Assembly: GCA_033060915.1 (NCBI GenBank)
Contig: CM065377.1
Span: forward strand, 34,969,183 to 35,033,182
Source: Euryodendron excelsum
Taxonomy: Eukaryota > Streptophyta > Magnoliopsida > Ericales > Pentaphylacaceae
Direction: 5' to 3'
DNA length: 64,000 nucleotides
Under the pieces are notes generated by a model. The model saw only the letters and a program-made list of their open reading frames with translations. It did not search any database and was not told the origin of the DNA. This document shows positions 58,780-64,000 of the stretch, piece after piece. Both the position numbers and the translations under genes were made by a program. Position 1 is the first letter of the stretch, and every line of letters starts with the position of its first letter.

Positions 58780-60754
58780 TTTTCCCTCCAAAAGTTCCTT
58801 TTCAACATCAGCCCTTAAAAGATTTTCTAATTCCCATCTCCAAAAGTTCATCTTTAAAATCATTTTTCAAAATCAAATTCCGTTCTAAGATCCTTTTCAA
58901 AATCAAATCCCAAATTTTCCCAATCTATCTCATAACTATTTAAATCCTGTTTTTTGAGAAAATTTCCTTTCCAATCAAGTTCAAGATTTTCCAAAACTCT
59001 TCCCCTAAAAAAGTCTTAGTCAAAATCAATCCTCAAAGTTTTTTAAGGTTTTCAATCCTCAATACTCTTTCTTCCAAAACTTTTATTAATTCCAAGGTTT
59101 TCTAAAATTCTATCTTCAAGAAGCTCTATTTGAAATAAATTTCAAGATTTTTCAAACTTTCCCTTCCAAAAGTTTTTCAAAATTTCAGTTGAGTTTTTCG
59201 GGGACTTCTCTGCCAAAAAGGCCCCATCCCTATGGGTTTTATCTTATAAAAGAAAAAAAAAAGATTTTATTTTATAAAAATACCATCTGGGTTTTCTTAA
59301 TTTTTTTCCTTCAAAAAGTTTGACTTTGAAATATCTTCTGGGTTTTCCTAACATTTTTTCACCAAAAGTTCTTCTTCAAAATAAACTCTCAAAAAGTTTT
59401 CTAACTTCTTTTTCAAAAAGTTCTTTTCCAAAATCAGTTTCCAAAAGGTTTTTAACTCCGTCATCCAAAAGTTCATCTCCAAAATCATTTTCAAAATCAA
59501 ATCCTAAAGTTACTAAACATTTCCTTCCAAAATCCATTTCAAAAAGCAAGGCCTAAAGTCAATTTCTATATCAAATCTCAAATGTTTCAGTCAAAATCCA
59601 CTTTAAAACTTTTCTAAATCCTCTTCTTCGAAAGATTTCTCCTCCAATTAGATTTCAAGTGTTTTTTTAAAACTTGTTTCAAGAATTAATCTTCAGAGAT
59701 TTTCAAGGTTTCAATCAAAACTCCTTCTTCCAAAATTTCTATCAATTCCAAAGTTTTTTGAATTCTTCTATCCAAGGTCCTTATCAATTTTGAAGTTTTC
59801 TAAAATTCAAAATCTATTTTTAAAGATTTCCTAAGTTCTTTCCACCAAAGTTCTATCTAAAATTCTATTTTCAAAAATTCTCCTAAGTTTTTCTTTCAAC
59901 AAGTTTTTAAAAGACCCCTGAGTTTCTCAGGGCCTTCTCTGCCAAAAAGGCCCCACTTTCAAAGGTTTTACCTCATTTTTCCTCCAAAAAGATTTCATTT
60001 CAAAATTTCCTATTCTTTCTTTATTTCAAAAAATTTCTCCCGAGTTTCTCGAGGTCTTCTCTGTCAAATAGACCTCACCCTAGAAATTTTTATATCTTTT
60101 TCTTTCAAAAATATTTTATTCAAAAACAAAAAAACAAAAAAAATATTTCTAACTCTTTCCTCATTTCAAAAATTTCGTCCTAGTTTTTCGAGGTCTTCTC
60201 TGCCAAAATGACCCCATTCTTAAGGTTCTCCTAACTTTTCCTTCAAAAAGTTTGATCCCAAAATCATGTCTTGGGTTTCCTCAGCTTTATCCTTCAAAAG
60301 CTCTGTTCGAAAATATTCCAAAGGTTTTCAAAATTTCTTCCTCAAGAAGTTTCATAAGTTCCCTAAGCTTTTTCCTTCCAAAATCGCATTTTCAAAAATT
60401 TTGGGTTTTTCAAGCTTTCGCCTCAAAAACCTGTTTTCAAAATTTTTAGTTTTAAAACATTTTCTCTAAAAGTTTTGCTCCAAATTTCAAAGGTTTTCCA
60501 GAATCTTTCTAATATAAATCCAAATTAATTCATTTCCAAAATCAATTTCAAAGTCATTTCAAACAATCAACTTTAACTCCAAAATCGTTCCAAAGTCAAG
60601 GTTTTCCAAATTCCAAGATAATCCAGCTTTGAAACTCAAAATCCTAATTTTCAAGCTCAAATCTTCAAACATTTTCAAAGTCCATCCCTCCGATCACCTC
60701 ACGATCAACATGAGACTCTTCCTTTATCGTTTTCTGTCTTTGATAAGCCAAGAC
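58780..60754. repeat. G-poor ~50-bp repeat stretch with GGCC hairpin motifs
   Basis: Same degenerate TTTTCAAAA/CTTTTTCCTTCAAAAAGTT units as 12358-13924 and 28313-29132. Four copies of a GAGTTT(T/C)TC.GGG..TTCTCTGCCAAA motif lie near 59190, 59920, 60035 and 60180. No GTGGCGC promoter-like block is present before the polypurine tract, unlike the copy at 35.2 kb. Confidence 0.7.
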
Positions 60755-60771
60755 AAAAAAAGAGGGGCAGC
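60755..60771 (+). other. Polypurine tract
   Basis: AAAAAAAGAGGGGCAGC directly before the LTR 10 start. Confidence 0.85.
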
Positions 60772-63700
60772 TGTAAGTACTTTATTTTTGTCTGCTCAGT
60801 AATCTCCGGCTCATCCGGACTCACATTCAAATCAACACAAACATATTCAAAGTCCAAATCAATTTTTTAGACTTAATTTAATCAATCAATCACTTCGACG
60901 GCCCGCTAGGCCAAATAAAGGCAAGATGACCAAAATGTCCTTGTGGCATTACTTGGTCCAAACCCAATTGGCACGTCTTCCGAGAGACGGTAAGTCACCA
61001 TTTCATCGCAAATCCAATTTCAAGTCCAATTCCAATTCAAATCAAATACAGCACGCCTTTCAAGAAAGTTAATCCCTCATGCGATAAGATCATCCAATTC
61101 GACACATTTTTTTAGAAAACTCTTCGAAACGGTAAGTCCCTTTAAACCCGTCGGCCGGGATAGAACCCAAGTCCTCGAGATGGTAGAACGGTCCACCTCT
61201 AATGCTTGCTAGCCCGCCAATGAAGAATGTTCATTATTAGACACGTCTTTCGAAAAAGTTGTTTCCTCAAACAATAAGTCCACCTAGCAGCTTCCCGAGA
61301 TCAGGCAATCTCCAAAATGAACGCAAACCGTCTGTGTGGTAGAAACACTCGTAAACAGGTCGACATTAGGAATTGCCAACATACCCCCTATGTCACGGGA
61401 CCGAACTCGCCTCTTGGCCGTGACATGTTTACCAAAAGGCGAGATACCTTTGGAAACCAACTCGTCATAGACCGTCAGAGTGGTGGAAACACTTAAAACC
61501 CAGGTCAACACCAGTGCTTACTAGCCTACTCTGGTGACAAATGACTAAACTGCCCCTTGGGCCATTTTCAGCACACTTCTCGAGAAAGTACCTAAGTTCT
61601 ATGAACGGTAAGTCCACCCTTCCAAGATCACCCCAAAGACGATTCGGCATGTTCAAATGCTTTCTAGTCAGTTCTGAACTAATTTTGGGACCATCTGGTC
61701 AAAATGACCATTTTGCCCCTTGGCATCCGAGCGCCTCCGGGTATCACACCAGCTCTAGGTATCAAACCAGTAACCTCTCCAAAATGCTTCTAATAGTATT
61801 CTCAACCTTTCAATACCTTTCCAGATCATGCCGAGTCAATTCTGGCAATCTCAGTGCAAAATGACCGTTTTGCTCATAGTGGGCCGATCGCCTTTTCCAA
61901 CCACTTCGGCTCTGGGTATAAAACTAGCACTCTCTTGGAACACTCTGGATAGTGTTTTCAACTCTTAAGTCTACTCATGAGTCATTCTGAGTCCATTCGA
62001 GTGGTTTTCGGTCTATTTGACTGTTTTGCCCCTAATAGCTCGGTCGACAACTCCAACCTTATTTTTCAAGTTTGTTACCCCTGGGATACTATTTCAAACG
62101 TTTCTACCCATTTTTTGCCCTTTCGGACCATTCCAAGCCTTCTGGAACATTTTTGGATATTCCAGAGTCATTTCTAGTGGAGCTTAGCCAAAATATGCAT
62201 GGTACTCACTAATACAGGCGCCTAAATCTTTTGTCTTGCGTATCAAGGCTTAAAAGATACATTCCTTGCTGACCTTAAGAGTTTCCTAAGTGGCTGGCAC
62301 CATAAGCAGTGGTGCCAACCCAAAAATTGTCCTGGCGCCACTCCCAGTCGCACCAGAAGGAATTTTAGCCTGGCGCCACCACATCAAGTGCTAGGTCAAT
62401 CTTTTGTCTATAAATATAGAGCCTCTCCCTGCATGGAAAGGGTCAGGAATCAAACTCTAAAAACTCTGTGTTTCGATATACAGGCCTCGAACTCTCTCCA
62501 AACTCTAGCTTTCTTAGGCTCCTTCAAACCCTAACCCCTATACACTTTAACCCTAGCATACATACACTCAATACACTCATATACAAGCCTCCAACATCCA
62601 TTGAAGACTGAAATGCTGCAAGTTTGAAGCTTCTAAAGTCCAAGAAAAGCAAAGCAAAACAAAGCAAAGAAGATACGAGGTTGGTTTTCTCATTACATTT
62701 ATGTAATTCCCCCCTCTCTTTTCTTCCTCCTAACCCACTTGGGTTTTCTTCAATTTTAATCCCTTATCTTCTTCTCCCCTTTCTTGCATGCTTGAAATAA
62801 GGGAATGCCCGATCATGTGTAGGAAGAATGGTTGAAAGTCACCGTGTCAGGGACTTCAACCTTAGTCCATGTAGATTCGGCCCCCTTAATTATGTGGTGA
62901 AGCCTAAACCTTGTATATTTACCACCCTACTTGCATTGTGCATATGATATTCATATATCTCTTCAAAATCATTTTCTAAACTTGTTTTCAAAACTTGCAT
63001 CAAAATCTTCTACAAAACTTTCATTAAAAATCTTCTCTTTCAAACTTGTTTTTCAAAATCACAATCTTAAGATGATTCTAATCACTCCATGGTTAGGATT
63101 GTTTTAGGAAAGTGTTACATAAGTTTTGGGTAAAAATCCTAAATTGTTTTTGTCCAAATCACAATCTTAAGGTGATTCTAGCCATTCCATGGTTAGGGTT
63201 GTTTTAGGAAAGTGTTATAGTTAAAGTGACTAACATGTTCCATATTTCCAAACCCTTGTTATTTTCAAAATCACAATCCTACAGTGGTTCTACTCTTCTT
63301 ATGGTTAGAATCGTTTTAGGGCAGTGAGATATTTTTAGAGGTTTATAAAAGTCCACATTCAAATCCCTTTCCAAATTATTTTTCAAACTTACTTTTCAAA
63401 ATGTCTTTTTTAAATTCTCTCCAAAATCTCTTTTCAAATCCACTTTCTAAAACTCATTTTCCAATAAACTTTCTAAAAGCACTCTTCAAATCTCTTTTCT
63501 AGAAATCCTCTCTTCAAAATATCCACTTTTCAAAATCTCTTTTTTCTTGAAATCCAACTCAAACCTTACCATCCATGATTAGGAAACCCTATTTTCTCTT
63601 TTGAAGTCTTGATTTCCTATTTTGCCTCCAAACATAGATTTCCAAAACTCTATTTTCTACATCAAAATCATGGGTTTCTTAAACCTCTTTTCCATGTCAA

Positions 63701-64000
63701 ATCTAATCTTCCAACTTAGAAAACCAAACCCCATTTCCAATTTAGGAAACCAAATCCAATCCTCCGCTTTTGGAAACAAAATCAAATTATCAATTTTTTG
63801 AAATAAAATTCAATCCTTTATTTTAGAAAATACAAATCTAATCTTTCCTAATTCCAACATTTCCTAATTCTATTCCTTTCCTAATTCCATACCTTTTCTA
63901 AACCTCAATTTTCTAAATTCTAAATTATCAAGTCTTTCTTAAACTCAAATCTCTTTTAACTTCAAGTATTTTCAAAACTCAAACTTTTAAATTTTTCTTA
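60772..64000 (+). mobile_element. LTR 10, subfamily A, cut by window end
   Basis: Starts TGTAAGTACTTTA. U3 holds 157-bp units (about 61720-62030). TATA is at 62409-62416 and a degenerate donor ACGAG|GTTGGT at about 62678. The G-poor stretch begins near 62940 and runs to the window edge. Probable 3' LTR of the element whose 5' LTR is 50695-56954. Confidence 0.85.

Overview
This is gene-poor nuclear DNA of a seed plant with a large, retrotransposon-filled genome; the species cannot be named from the sequence. The evidence is Ty3/Gypsy-type gag coding sequence, spliceosomal introns, plant-type LTR promoters (TATAAATA), MITE-like inverted repeats and several kilobases of long terminal repeats (LTRs). 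I found no intact host gene, rRNA, tRNA or CRISPR array. Most open frames in the window are accidental readings through AT-rich, G-poor LTR sequence.

Nearly all of the 64 kb comes from one superfamily of giant LTR retrotransposons. LTRs are 4.5-5.5 kb, start TGTAAGCACC and end GCGCGACA. Three subfamilies can be told apart: A (most copies), B (7.6-11.5 kb) and C (35.4-46.5 kb). Four A-type LTRs are solo LTRs with perfect 5-bp target duplications: 286-4827 (+, CCCTT), 19388-24486 (-, ACCTC), 29133-34397 (+, GTCAC) and 37822-43339 (-, ATGAC). They are nested in older relatives: inside antisense-gene exon sequence, gag, intron 1 of another antisense gene, and a C-type LTR. A probable LTR pair (50695-56954 and 60772-end) flanks a 3.8-kb interior with a tRNA primer-binding-like site and a polypurine tract but no gag or pol, so it looks non-autonomous.

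Layout: 1-4832 antisense-gene fragment split by solo LTR 1; 4833-6240 purine-rich and low-copy-looking DNA with two MITE-like hairpins; 6244-11497 fragments and a truncated LTR of subfamilies A and B; 11498-13967 3' end of a plus-oriented element (antisense-gene scrap, AT-rich stretch, polypurine tract, 26-bp LTR stub); 13968-19382 an inverted element with an antisense gene on the plus strand and the end of gag; 19388-24486 solo LTR; 24487-26154 gag; 26283-35437 a second antisense gene (minus strand) with a solo LTR in its first intron, then a polypurine tract; 35438-46472 a duplicated C-type LTR with a nested solo LTR; 46473-50694 internal leader region; 50695-64000 the probable LTR pair and its interior.

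The most unusual system is a spliced gene on the strand opposite to the LTRs, near the 3' end of the element. It encodes a plant-mobile-domain-like protein (MADxGxxxxERRR start, domain, ERDQY coiled-coil repeats). Three copies share a splice acceptor one base before the ATG. Two copies share a promoter-like block of GTGGCGC boxes with a TATA-like stretch, a 5' UTR exon with a splice donor, and a small 3' intron. The same GGCGCC boxes sit just upstream of the LTR TATA boxes. The LTRs also show a conserved splice donor about 260-325 bp after the TATA box, with an acceptor just past the primer-binding site, and U3 tandem arrays of 157, about 81, about 29 and about 205 bp that differ in copy number between copies.
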